In this document: positions 42,013-52,747 of the stretch, piece by piece
How the letters are laid out: every line of letters starts with the position of its first letter
How positions within the stretch are numbered: position 1 is the first letter of the stretch
NCBI GenBank assembly: GCA_963817135.1
Contig: CAWFNG010000022.1
Span: 62,001 to 126,000 of the forward strand
Direction: 5' to 3'
DNA length: 64,000 bases
Origin: VAZQ01 sp963817135
GTDB lineage: Bacteria; Pseudomonadota; Alphaproteobacteria; Rhizobiales; Xanthobacteraceae
Notes under the pieces: generated by a model
The model's input: only the letters and a program-made list of their open reading frames with translations
The model's database searches: none
What the model was told of the DNA's origin: nothing
Position numbers and translations under genes: made by a program

Positions 42013-42422
42013 CGCAGAGCCGCTTACACAACCATCAGCTGAATCCAGGCTTCGCAATTGATGCGTGTAATCGATCCTGCAACACAACTTTTTGCCTGCA
42101 TTATCAGGCAAATTGCAAAGCGGTTTTACCCGCGGGGAAGAGGCCTACGGAACGACTATCGGTTGTGTTGCTCCCATGTCACGCGACTTTCCGGTCAAAG
42201 CCGGTTCAGCGAAGCATCCTCCATCCATTCCCGACGGAATTGTTTGGCCTGTAAAGAACAGCAAAAAATACAGAGGGTGGGTCCCGCGCCAGAGGCGGAC
42301 GCCATGAAAAATCCCGGCGCGGTTTCCCGGCCGGGTGACGGACTTTTCGCAACTATCGAAACTTCTACACCAAACGTTACGTAAAAGTCAAGAAGAATTA
42401 TGAGACAGAAGAATTATAAGAC
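42013..42422. other. 410-bp non-coding region after mutL
   Basis: The region lies between the converging mutL and anion-permease genes. A small hairpin (ttgcctg-cattat-caggcaa, about 42092-42111) is present, but without a T-run. A 71-codon plus-strand frame at 42092-42307 lacks a ribosome site and recognised similarity. The last 70 bp before the permease stop are A-rich. Confidence 0.5.
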
Positions 42423-43868
42423 TTAAGTCAGACCGATCAGCGGCCAATAGAACTGAACTAGCAGCAGAAGAACGACAAATTCCACGACGGTAAGCACAGC
42501 CCCCATGCGCACGAGATCGCGGGCAGCAAAATATCCATAGGAATAACCGACGATGAGCACGCCTGACTGATAGGCGAACAGCTTCCCGCCCGCGGCAAAG
42601 GTCCAGATCATTCCAAGCAGCAGCGGGTCCATGGCGTGCGATTTGGCGAATTCCATTACCAGCGGCATCGAAGTACCCAGCATGGAGATCTCACTCGCCA
42701 ACAGAAAATGATAAAAGAAAGCCGTCCAATACATCACGATCGTCGTGCTGATAATGTTGGTCATGTAGGGCGCCATCCAGGCAAACATGGCGTTGGTGAG
42801 GACGTCGAGCCCCTTGGTTGCCTCCAATACGTTGCCCATGCTCACCGCCGCGGCGACGAAGAACACCGGCAGATAGTTCAGCGTTTTCATGTCTTCGATG
42901 TCGAGAATCTGCGTGCGCGGAAGGAGCGCAAACAGGCCCACGCCCATGCCGATGACCGCGGGCGAGATATGGTGGACGAAATCGGTAAGCCACAGCACGA
43001 TCGCGACAGCCAACAGCAGGGCGGATTTCTTTTCCAACGGAGACCACGCGCCCATTTTTCGCATTTCGCTGAGGAGAAACTCGTAGCCCCCCTCCAAGGC
43101 GGCTTTCTCCGGCGGGTAGAGCCATAGCGTCAGCCCCCAGGCTGCAAGCACGGTAATGACGCTGCACGGCAGAAACGCGATGAACCAATAGCTCCACAGC
43201 ACCTCGACGCCGCCGACCTTTTCGATCAGCCCGCGTGCCGTGATCGAGCCGGCGCCGGCAATGATCATCTTGTCGAATATGTTCGCCGTGTAACTCAATA
43301 TCAGGAACATGCCGCGGGAAATATTTTGCCCGGGAGGCGATTTGAACGCTTCCGCGAGGCCAAGCGCTATTGATGCCATGATCACCACGCGGGCGATGCC
43401 GGACGGCACGATGAATGTGAGCAGAAAATCGGTCACGATCAATCCGAGCAGGATCCGCGGATAGGTCACCCCCATGCGCAGCATGATGAAATAGGCGAGC
43501 CTGCGCGCGATGCCGGAACGCGTCGCGATGACGCCAAGCAGAAGCGCGCCGAAAAGAAACCACGCGGTGTCGTTGGCAAAGCCGCTGAAAGCGACAGGAA
43601 ACCGCACGATCCCCAGCGCCCAGAACAGAAAACATCCCACCATTCCGGCAAGCGCATAGTCCATGGCGCGTGTGATCCACGCCACGACCATGAACCCGAC
43701 GATCGCAAAGGCGTGCTTGGTGACGGGGTCGATGGGCAGCGGAGCAAACCACACCGCCAGCGGCACGAGGACACAGAGAATCTGTCCCGCAATCACCAGC
43801 GGCGAATTCGGATCTTCGAGCAGTACCTCGTAGGTTGCCTGCACGGCTTGCGTTTGCGCGACTGTCAT
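42423..43868 (-). CDS. SLC13/DASS-type anion permease
   Basis: The 481-aa protein has about 12 membrane spans, starting PLVIAGQILCVLVPLAVWFAP and FAIVGFMVVAWITRAMDYA. It has repeated glycine-rich re-entrant-like regions (FANDTAWFLFGALLLGVIAT, VPSGIARVVIMASIALG) and the C-terminal FAAGGKLFAYQSGVLIVGYS. This resembles divalent-anion:sodium symporters and related CitT-like carriers that move dicarboxylates or sulfate. The exact substrate is not clear. It lies 45 bp from the upstream reductase gene on the same strand, so the two may be co-transcribed. Confidence 0.85.
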   Translation of the reverse strand: MTVAQTQAVQATYEVLLEDPNSPLVIAGQILCVLVPLAVWFAPLPIDPVTKHAFAIVGFMVVAWITRAMDYALAGMVGCFLFWALGIVRFPVAFSGFANDTAWFLFGALLLGVIATRSGIARRLAYFIMLRMGVTYPRILLGLIVTDFLLTFIVPSGIARVVIMASIALGLAEAFKSPPGQNISRGMFLILSYTANIFDKMIIAGAGSITARGLIEKVGGVEVLWSYWFIAFLPCSVITVLAAWGLTLWLYPPEKAALEGGYEFLLSEMRKMGAWSPLEKKSALLLAVAIVLWLTDFVHHISPAVIGMGVGLFALLPRTQILDIEDMKTLNYLPVFFVAAAVSMGNVLEATKGLDVLTNAMFAWMAPYMTNIISTTIVMYWTAFFYHFLLASEISMLGTSMPLVMEFAKSHAMDPLLLGMIWTFAAGGKLFAYQSGVLIVGYSYGYFAARDLVRMGAVLTVVEFVVLLLLVQFYWPLIGLT

Positions 43869-43913
43869 GGCTGGTCGATCGTCTCCGGCTGCCGCTAGTT
43901 TGGGCCGGCGGGG

Positions 43914-44540
43914 TCACGCCTTCTTTAGCAGCGCGAAGGCGAAGTCGCGGCCGCGGCCGCGCTTCGTCGCCTGATCGATCCAGACCATGGCAAATGGTTC
44001 CAAAAGCCTTGCGTTCTTCAACGGCCCGGCATCGACCGGCTCGAAGCCGAGTTTACCGACGAGCTCCATCACTACCGGCTTTTTCGCAGCATCGTCGCCC
44101 GCGACCAGCATCATTGGCTTGATCGAATATTCGCTCGTGCCGGCCATATTGCTCGCGCCCGTCGTATTGAGCGTCTTGAAGACGAACGCTCCCGGTGTCC
44201 AGCTTGCGATTTGTTCGCCGGCAGAGGTGTCGAAGCCGAGTAGAAGATTGAGTCCGTCAGGCCCCATGCCCAACGGATTGGTGCAATCGATGACGATCTT
44301 GCCGGCAAGACTGCCCAGGCTCTTGACCGCGGCTTGCGCGGCAGACCACGGCGTGGCGACTACCACGACCTCGGCCGCTTTCACGGCTTCGGCCGGCGGC
44401 TTGCGCCGCTCCGGGGGCAGGCCCGCATATTTCGAATCGGTCGGGTTGCGCAAGCCCCAGACCACATCTTCGCCCTGCTTGAGCCAGGCTTGACCCAGCG
44501 TCCCGCCGACTGATCCGGCGCCGATGATTGCAATGCGCAT
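43914..44540 (-). CDS. NADP-dependent F420-reductase-like oxidoreductase
   Basis: The 208-aa protein begins MRIAIIGAGSVGGTLGQAWL, a Rossmann GxGxxG fold, and has VVWGLRNPTDSKY where NADP specificity is read. VVVATPWSAAQAAVKSL and DCTNPLGMG are typical of the F420H2:NADP reductase/YrpG superfamily (NAD-binding-2-like). The C-terminal half FKTLNTTGASNMAG matches bacterial members that probably do not use F420. Substrate unknown. It marks the left border of the glycan island. Confidence 0.85.
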   Translation of the reverse strand: MRIAIIGAGSVGGTLGQAWLKQGEDVVWGLRNPTDSKYAGLPPERRKPPAEAVKAAEVVVVATPWSAAQAAVKSLGSLAGKIVIDCTNPLGMGPDGLNLLLGFDTSAGEQIASWTPGAFVFKTLNTTGASNMAGTSEYSIKPMMLVAGDDAAKKPVVMELVGKLGFEPVDAGPLKNARLLEPFAMVWIDQATKRGRGRDFAFALLKKA

Positions 44541-44740
44541 GGCCTATCTCCTCGCTAGGGCATACCGCAAGACCCTTGCGTTACGCGCCGTGTGTGTGCT
44601 CGCGGCGTTTTATGCCTTTCCCGCGTGAAGAAAATAGGCTCTTATAAAATTAAGAGTTCGCGTTCCGCGTGAAACTCGGAAAGTCAGAGTGGAAGCCCCC
44701 TCTCTTGATCGTGCACCATTGAGTACAGGCTCTTCGCCCC

Positions 44741-45322
44741 ATGCATGACAATCTGCGCCAACAAATGAAACCTGATACCGTAAATCTCGACGAAGTGGAG
44801 GGATTTACGTCTGCGTCAGCAATGAAATCTCTCGTTACGACGGACGGGACCTTGCGGCTCGATCCTATCGATGGGGTCCAATATCGCCTGACCAGGCCGG
44901 TATCGCATCAGCATGGCCATCTGACTGAGATATTTCGAACGGACTGGGGAGTGACGGATGTACCGCTTGTTCAGGTCAATCTGACGACCACCTTTCCAGG
45001 ACGAATCCGGGGCTGGGGTATCCATCGTTCCACGACGGATAGGCTATTCGCTGCGACTGGCTCACTTTGCATCGTCTGCTATGATGCTCGACAGGCCTCA
45101 CCTACCTTTGGTTCCGTAAACGAATTCATGTTGGGAGAGCGCAATCAAGGACTCGTCGTCATTCCTCCCGGCATTTACCACGGATGGAAAAACGTCGGTG
45201 CCGACGAGGCTATGATCGTCAGCATGCCGAGCCGGTTGTACGACCATAGTGAGCCCGATCGCTGGGAATTATTCTGGGACTCGGATGAAGCCCGAAGGAT
45301 TATTCCTTATAAATGGCCATGA
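44741..45322 (+). CDS. Cupin sugar epimerase related to dTDP-4-dehydrorhamnose 3,5-epimerase
   Basis: The 193-aa protein has a jelly-roll fold of the RmlC type. GRIRGWGIHRSTTDRLFAA contains the position of the catalytic His (RGxH-like), and FGSVNEFMLGERNQGLVVIP followed by GIYHGWKNVG is the usual second half. HLTEIFRTDWG matches the N-terminal lid. It is a divergent member, lacking the standard KLVRVxxGxVxDVxVD reading, so a 4-keto-sugar other than dTDP-rhamnose may be the substrate. It opens the glycan island, and no rmlABD genes accompany it here. Confidence 0.8.
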   Translation: MHDNLRQQMKPDTVNLDEVEGFTSASAMKSLVTTDGTLRLDPIDGVQYRLTRPVSHQHGHLTEIFRTDWGVTDVPLVQVNLTTTFPGRIRGWGIHRSTTDRLFAATGSLCIVCYDARQASPTFGSVNEFMLGERNQGLVVIPPGIYHGWKNVGADEAMIVSMPSRLYDHSEPDRWELFWDSDEARRIIPYKWP

Positions 45323-45419
45323 TGGCGGTCGCGGGCAAGTTATCTCCTGCGACAGTAAAATGGAACCGGGTTTTGGCATCGGGCCGATGTCACAAGCAAA
45401 CTGTTGATGTCGCATATCC

Positions 45420-46735
45420 GTGTATCGACCACGAATTACAGTTATCATTTCGACATACAATTGGAGCAGCGCCGTTCGCTGTGCGATTAAATCTGTTTTG
45501 CTGCAGACCGTACAGGATTTCGAAATCTGGGTAGTAGGCGACGGATGTACCGATGATTCTGAAATCTGTCATATCAGCATTCAACGATTCGCGGATACGT
45601 TGGCATAATTTGTCCGTTAATCATGGTTCCCAATGGGCGGCCAATAATTTTGGACTGGAAAATGCGTCCGCGGATTGGGTTGCATATCTTGGACATGATG
45701 ACATCTGGTACCCAACTCATCTCGAAGCCATTCTAGCCACAGGCAAACAGTCAGGTGCCAAAGTTGTCACAAGCGTCATGCTTCTCTTTGGTCCTCCATA
45801 TTCGCGCGTGCGAGGGATAGCCGGCCTTTTTGGCAATGAGACATACTCAACGCGGGATTTTGTACCCCCTTCTGCAGTCGCTCACCAACGCTCCATCTAT
45901 GATCTTGGCGTGAAGTGGCGTTCCGCAGAAAGCGTTATTTTTGCCAACGATGTCGCTTTTATGAATGAACTTGTAACCAGCGGATTTGCGTTTGCAAGCA
46001 CCAATGAATTGACGTGCTTTAAGTTCAACGCGGCTTGGCGCCGCAACTCGTATATCGACAAATCGATTTTCGAGCAGGAGCAGATTTTACAAAGAATCGA
46101 GTTCGAAGCGCGACTTTCGTCAAGAAGAACTGCTTCTGACGCTGCAAGCCGTGGTGGCTAACCGGTGCATCTTTATGGGGTCGACGGCACCTTCGGACGA
46201 TACCCCGGCGGGTTGGCTCATTAAGCAAAATCGGCGTCGTAAGGGCCTCGAACGGCGCCACGACCATGGTACTCTTAAATTTGTAGAACATCTGATGCGT
46301 TTTGACATGAACGACCAGCATATGCCACTTGAGTGGCATCAGCTTGAACAAGACCCTCGACTAGGATCATTTCGCTGGAGCGGACCCAGCTTACGCTCAA
46401 CAATCGATTTACCCATATCATTCGACCGCGACCTGGCTGTTAGAATATTAATTGGCATGGCCGTGTCGCCCGAACTTATGAGGGGACTTAAGTTGTATAT
46501 TCATCACCGGCCGATGCCAATGCGGATCGATACATTGCCGAATGCAATGTACTTAATTCATGCAGAGGCGCGTATGCACCGTTCGTCCGGCGACAGGGAT
46601 TTTGGCATAACGTTAGAGATTGAGCGGGTCATGCGCCCCGTGGATTTGGGAGCCAATGATGACCATCGATGGCTCGGTGTGGCCGTTTGCTGGATCGAAC
46701 TGGAGCCTCTAGTTGAATGCAGGGGCTTAGCTTAG
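45420..46735 (+). pseudogene. Family-2 glycosyltransferase broken by two frame shifts
   Basis: The first segment (from GTG 45420) reads ITVIISTYNWSSAVRCAIKS and FEIWVVGDGCTDDSE, a GT2 start with its DxD-like acidic site. The reading continues in the next frame from about 45565: VISAFNDSRIRWHNLSVNHG and DWVAYLGHDDIWYPTHLEA. It shifts again near 46110, where RDFRQEELLLTLQAVVANR leads into a 190-residue tail (FRWSGPSLRSTIDLPIS, PMRIDTLPNAMYLIHAEAR). Joined, it would encode about 437 aa. Both shifts are +1. It overlaps the end of the NRPS-like gene by 9 bp on the opposite strand. Confidence 0.75.
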
Positions 46736-49700
46736 TCGAGAGCGTTGCGATCCGCGCATAGTGCGGGTTATCGCAAGCAGTTCACCAATTGGGAAATTGG
46801 GTTCCCGCGCGGCAGCTGCAAGCAATAGGTTAAAACGTTCAATAAACGCTCGCACGCCTGCGGGGTCATAAAGTCCGGCATCAAAGGCGACGATGCAGTT
46901 TCTGTGCTGGTTTCGCTCGTCCAGTATCATGCTGAATCCCCATGGCATGCGGACCGCCTCAAGATCCCTCAAGATCAGCTTGAGATCGGCGAACTGCTGG
47001 ACCGCGCGATCAGCAGTCGTATGGAACAGCACGCGAATTTCCGGCGGGGTGATGCCACCAGTGCGCAGTTCTTTACACAGCTCCTCATAGGGAATCTCAC
47101 CGCGAGCCTCGACTTCGAGGACTGTACGTTTGACCGCAGCAAGCCAATCCACGAAAGATTTCGTCGGCGTGCAGTGCATGCACAGCATTGCCAGATTCGT
47201 TACTAATCCGAGCATGCTCTGGGTTCCGCACCGGCTGCGATTGGCGATATAGGTGCCGACCACGATGTCCGAATCGCCGGCCTCATCGGCTAAAAGCGCG
47301 ATGAAAACTGCCAGCAGAACCATGAAATAGGTTGCTATTTCTCGTCGTCCCAAGTCTGCCAATCGCAAGGTCACATGTGCATCGAGCGTCCACCGGATCA
47401 GGCCGTCGTCGGGGTGAATTTTTGCAACCGGCGAGGCTCTCTTGAATGGAAGCTCAAGCGGGCGCGGCGCTTGCGAGAGAACGCTCTTCCACCATCCCAC
47501 TGCTTCTTTGAATGCAATCCCGCTGGGATGCAGAAGTTTGCGTTGCAATGCCGCGTACGCAGCGTACTGCAGTGGCTGCTTTGGCAGGAGTGGCTCCTCG
47601 TCGTTCAGCTTTGCTTCGTAAACGCGTGCCAACTCGGCGAAATAGATATTCCAGGACGAACCATCGGAAATAATGTTGTGACTCAGGCGAAGCAACAAAT
47701 GCTCGGTTTTGTGAATGCGAACCAGCAGAAATCGCAACAGCGGACCAGTCGTGAGGTCAAACTTTTGCTCCGCCTCTCTCTTGAACAACATGAGCGCCTG
47801 TTGTTCAGGGTCGCGCAAACTCGTGAGATCGAAAAACGGCAGCGGCACGGTCGCAGGCGGATGAACGACTTGGTATGGGCAGCCATCGATAACGGAAAAA
47901 GTCGTGCGCAAAATATGATGCCGCGCCGCCACATAGGTAATGGATTGTCGCAATACTTCGATATCAAGCGTCCCTAAGACGCGATAGCTACGGACAAATA
48001 CATCACCAGCAGCTGCCTGTGGCATCTCGCAGAAATTCCAGAGGCGCTCTTGAAAAAAAGATAGCGGTACGCCGCGATTCGGCAAGACTTCCCGCGGCAG
48101 AGGGATCTGTGCGGCACCTTGATGCAAACGAAGTTTCTCCACCAGTCGAGCGAGTTCTGCCAGTTTCGAGTGTTCGGTCATGACCGCAAGGTTCAGTTCG
48201 ACGCCGGTTGCCTCATGGATCGCAGCAGCCAGCACTGCCGCCTTCAACGAATCGCCTCCAAGATCGAAGAAATCATCAAATCGGCCGACCCTGGTCAGGT
48301 TGAAAGCCTCCGCCCATATCGTCGCGATCAGCAGTTCGGTTTCTGAGCGTGGCTGGTGTTCGCTCTGCGGCTCGCAAACCGGAAGCGCAATTGCCCGAAG
48401 TTTGTCTCGGTCAATTTTACCGTGCGGGGTAAGCGGCAGGCCGTTCAGGAATATGAATGCCGCCGGGATCATGTGGTCCGGCAGGATTGGACGGAGCGCC
48501 CGTCTCGCCGCGCCACCCGTGCAGGAATGGCCCTGGCGCACGACGACGTAGGCCGTCAGTTGGGAATCTCCGGTCGAACGCTCAACTGCGCACACTGCGG
48601 CACTTTCCACGCCTGGCAACCGAAGCAGCGCTTCTTCGACCTCTGTTATTTCGACGCGAAATCCCCGGATCTTTACGCGAGTATCGCGACGACCAATAAA
48701 CTCCAACAGACCATCGGAGTTGATACGGCCCAAATCACCGCTGCGAAAAGTACGCACCTGGTTACACGGCCCAGTGAACCGCTCGGCAGTTAGTTCTTCA
48801 TTGCGCCAGTAACCTGGTGACAGATCGCGGCCCCTCACCACGATTTCGCCGATCTCGCCATGTTCCACTTCCCGATCGCGTTCGTCGAGCAGGAGGAACT
48901 CTATTCCTGCCGCTGCACGTCCGACGGAAAGACGACCGTCGGCAACAAAATCGCGTCCGAACAGACGCCATTGGGCTATATTGCCGGTTTCCGAGCAAGA
49001 GAGTGTGTGAACAAACGCGCAGTTCTCCGAGAAATGGCGCTGAAAGCTTTTAAAATCGTCCGATGTCGCAGTTTCCGATGCGATCCGCACTACTCGCACC
49101 CGGGGAAAGCGTCTTGTCTCGCCTAAGGTCCGCATAAAACTGCGAAACAACGATACTGATGAAATGTAGACAGTGATTCCGTTATCTACGATCCAGTCAG
49201 CAAGACCAGTGACGCCATTTTCGGCCACCGGAAAAGGCCAGAGCGAGGCGCCTTTCGACAACGCGGACCAGCTCGTGCCGACAGCCTGGGAACCGCTCAT
49301 AGAAGCGAAGAGCGCAATTCGATCCTCCGCGTCCAACCCCATTCCGGTCGAATGTTTGATGGCATTTTGCAGTATCTGTCCGTGCGTCTGCATGACTGCT
49401 TTGGGGCGCCCAGTCGACCCCGAAGTGTATACCAAGAACGCAATTGCATCCCGTTCGATCGCAGAATTCGGATTGTCATTGATTCCTTCAATGGCGTAAT
49501 CCTCGTAACAAATTATCCCGCAACCCTCAGAGGCGACCTCTCTGGCTAACTCGCGATAAGTTCTCTCCGATAGGATCAAGAGGGGTTTTGCATCCACCAA
49601 TATGACTTCTGAGCCGCTCTGGTGGATCGGTCGGATTGAGCACAACAACGGTCATGCCGGCCTTCAGCACGGACAGCATTGCGCAGAACAAAAACACATC

Positions 49701-49919
49701 GTGCCTCATGAGCAGGGCAACGCGATCTCCTGCAATGCCGCCGTGCTGAAGCAATCCATGAGCCAACCGATTGGCTGTCGCGTCGAGTTCTCCATAGCTG
49801 GGCTGCCAAGAAGCGGAAACAAGCGCAATCCGCGATGCGTGTGCGGCGACCACTTGCGAAAAACACGCCGGTAACGATTGCTCCGAAATAGAAATAATTT
49901 CAGTCATGGTGATCGACAA
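46727..49919 (-). pseudogene. NRPS-like adenylation-carrier-condensation protein, frameshifted copy
   Basis: Reading begins at 49919 (PACFSQVVAAHASRIALVSA). It breaks near 49610 and continues one frame on (EVILVDAKPLLILSER). The join is exact against the intact paralogue at 56492 if one base is removed. Joined length is about 1063 aa. The A domain has LVYTSGSTGRPKAVMQTH and GRRDTRVKIRGFRVE, the carrier has FFDLGGDSLKAAV, and the C domain has SFFQERLWNF and RHHILRTTFS. The condensation motif HHxxxDG reads HNIISDG, so the catalytic second His is Asn. No thioesterase is present. It is probably inactive. Confidence 0.85.
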
Positions 49920-49943
49920 TTAAGCTACAGCCGAGGCGCGATG

Positions 49944-50011
49944 CTAGTGCGGTGAATTTGAAGTTCCTATCATAACTGGCCGCAAGCTCGTTTAGGAACT
50001 TCAAATTCAAA
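49944..50011 (+). repeat. Truncated hairpin C of the CTAG family
   Basis: Starts CTAGTGCGGTGAATTTG and follows hairpin C through both stem arms as far as tcaaattcaaa, but the last 10 bp (accgcactag) are missing. The first 37 bp (49944-49980) are an exact inverted copy of 52602-52638. It sits between the 5' end of the NRPS-like gene and the 3' end of the membrane-protein gene, whose stop codon begins 1 bp after it. Confidence 0.88.
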
Positions 50012-50012
50012 T

Positions 50013-52443
50013 TCAATCTTTTGAACCAATGCCCGTACTCGGGGTCATAAAAGTTTGCCTGCCATTTTTACGGAGCTTCATTTCCTTGATTGCTATTCCG
50101 AACTCGCGCGGATCGTTACGATATCTGGTAATCACGTTTGTTCGCAGAGTGACGACCAGCTTCTGATCGGCACTGAAACGCTGGAGTGGAAGAGTGACCG
50201 TTTGTATTGGAACCGCGTCATCGTACATTGAGATCCCGTTGACAGCGACAATCAAACGTGCTCCGGCGGACAACGGCATTGGCCACAGCGCGAGAACCAG
50301 GTGCGTCGCAGGACCAGGCGAAGAATTGCGCATTTCAATAACCGCATCATTGGAGGTCCATTGTAGCGGCCCGAATGGCGTAGTTTCGATGCCGTACATG
50401 CCTTGAGCCAGCACGCCGGGATGTCGCTCGATACCGATCTCGATTTGTGACAAATTGCCGTGAATGAAATCAATGACTGCCGTATCCTTGCTGAGCCAGA
50501 TAGTGCGTTGTCCGGGTATCGAGTCCAATCTATACGTCGTCGCGAGGCAATCTGCCTGACCCGTTCTTTCAGGGTGATAATGCCGGGTGCCGACCGAAGC
50601 CGACTGGAAGAACAGTCGACCATTCTTTGCCCATATCGGTAAGAACAAGCACTGCAAATTTCGCGGCTAAGCGATGATCAATGTCCACCGCTACGTGCCG
50701 GCATTCTGCCAATGCCGCCTTCCACGTCTCCACGTCCCAATTTATCTGCGCCTTCTGCGCGGCAACTTGCGCTGCGCCTGTAGGAAAACCGGTGAAAACA
50801 GCCCCGCTCGCATCCCCCGCATTAATTGAGCGCAATACGCCCAGCCCCAGATGGGCCATCACAAACAGCGCGCTTGCGGCGCGACCGGCGACGGGAGAAT
50901 AGAGCGGCTTGAGCAAGGGAAGAACGAGAACGACGAATAACAAAGGGGCGATGATCGCCAGGCCTTTGCCCGCTGCCCAATAAAGCCCTAAACAAAGAAT
51001 CGCGATAGGAATCGTGCATGCTGCCAAGCCGGCAATGATCATGCGGCTGGCGGCGCTTGACCAGTCCGAGCGGAAGAGCCGGGCCGCGGTACTGATTGCT
51101 CCCCCGAAAAGCACGACGAGGAAGATATAGAGAATGAGCTTCCAGCCTATTGCGATGACTGCCGGCCAGGATGCGCTCGGCAAAAGGAAGTAAAGACCAA
51201 TGGCAGCCATCACGGCTTCAACCGGAAGAGAGAAGGCCGCCGCAATCAACTGTTCCCAAGACGACGTTGGGTAGTTCAGCAGGGGTGTCAGATAATCGGT
51301 TTCCCTTCCAAAAAGATATCGATGAAAGTATCGCCACCAACCGAGATCGTAAGACGAATATCGTCCAATTTGGCGAAACGCGTAATCCATGGTCACGCTC
51401 CACCATGGTATGGCCAGCAAGATTGAGCCTACGGTTCCAAGTCCGATACCAAGAAGTCCGATCAAACTTGCGCGCCTTCCAACCGGGAGCAGCCCTGCGC
51501 AGATAATTGCAGCAACCATTGCCGCTTGAACCGGCAGGGACTCCGGATAGACGTAGATCAGCGCCGTCAATAAACAACAGAACACGGCCACGATCCGCGC
51601 ACAAGGCGCGATCTGGCCTGTACCGAAGCGATTGGAATCGAATGCCAAGGCCGTTATGGCGACAAGCAACAACTCAATCGGCAGGGCCGCAAGATGTGAC
51701 CAAGCATTGATATCGATCACATACTGCTCAAAAAAACCCATGGTAAGCCCAGCTGCCAAAAACAGGGACCGTGCATAGCTCACAGCGAAAGTGCTAATGA
51801 ATACAAAGAATGCTGCCAGCAGCATATTGGTCTGCAACACGACACGGTAGGAATAGTTCGTGCTGATCGGGTCGGTGGCTGTAAGCCCAGCAAACGCGGC
51901 GTGTACGACCGAAACCGCGCCACGGTTGGATATCCACCATGCCGCTCGCGAGAGCACCGGGTTCCCGTCTGGTCTCGGTTCACTCGAGATCGTCGAATAA
52001 TTGTAATGGCGATAGGTGACGCTGCCGGCCAGAAAAGAATCGAACTGGTCGTAGACATTGCCTTGAAAGATTGTGAACTTTGGGCCACCCGTTACGCTCG
52101 GTAACAGGCAGAGCAAGCCGACCCCTGCCATGCAGGAAGCGATGGCTGTCGCCCGTACGAGAGCACGAAGATCGATCGTTGCTCTCCGCGTGACCAAATA
52201 GACGAGCAAGACGAACAAACCTGCTCCGGTTGCCGTGATCAAGGCCGTCGGTGGCGACACATCGAGCATATACGCTGGTAGTGCGACAGCTGCGAACATT
52301 CCAAATCCGATTGGCGCGCTGGCGAAAAAACGAAACTTGAATTGTAGCGAGGGGAACAGCAGGCATACCGGAAAACCAACCAAGGCACAGGATGCCAGGG
52401 CCGAAACAAGCAACAGCAAATCCTGTCCCATTTTCAAATCCAC
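50013..52443 (-). pseudogene. Large polytopic membrane protein (GT-C-like), one frame shift
   Basis: The first 600 residues from 52443 hold about 14 membrane spans (LLLLVSALASCALVGFPVCLL, ALITATGAGLFVLLVYLVTR) and a large first loop (FQGNVYDQFDSFLAGSVTYR), as in GT-C-type glycosyltransferases or related surface-polysaccharide proteins. Near 50590-50640 the frame shifts +1 from STVLPVGFGR into HYHPERTGQADCLATTYRLD. A 190-residue soluble C-terminal domain follows (AVIEMRNSSPGPATHLVLAL). Joined length is about 810 aa. It could instead be two coupled genes, but the 89-bp overlap and the topology favour one broken gene. It is enclosed by inverted 37-bp repeats. Confidence 0.65.
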
Positions 52444-52747
52444 GATATGCAGCGATCGAGCGTCATGAACGAGCCCGAAACGGGTGCGACTTGCTGTTCT
52501 ACGGAGTTCAGTTAAGGGGCAACTCTCGGCGTGCAGCTCTATAGACCGAACGTATCCTCAGAGGCGCAATCCAAGCGATCCCCCATCCAAGTTCCAGCAA
52601 AGCCAGTTATGATAGGAACTTCAAATTCACCGCACTAGTATCTGCTTGAAGAGTCCCACGGCACTCTCCATGGATTGCCCTGGGCGCTATTTCACCGATC
52701 TCAGGGAGAGCGGAGCTTTTGCGAGGCATAGTATACCCGATCTAGCG
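52444..52747. other. 304-bp region between divergent membrane-protein and ligase genes
   Basis: This region must hold the promoters of both divergent genes. Its only recognised structure is the hairpin-C fragment at 52602-52638. Open reading continues upstream of the ligase start to 52646 but without recognisable protein similarity. Confidence 0.5.
52602..52638 (-). repeat. Hairpin C fragment, inverted partner of 49944-49980
   Basis: Reads gccagttatgataggaac and ends caccgcactag. It is a perfect reverse complement of the first 37 bp of the element at 49944. Only one arm and part of the loop are present. Together the two copies bracket 2,695 bp that hold just the polytopic membrane-protein gene. 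Confidence 0.9.

Noticed and set aside
42092..42307. Possible 71-aa gene after mutL
   Set aside because: No ribosome site and no similarity; composition is mixed and the region appears intergenic.
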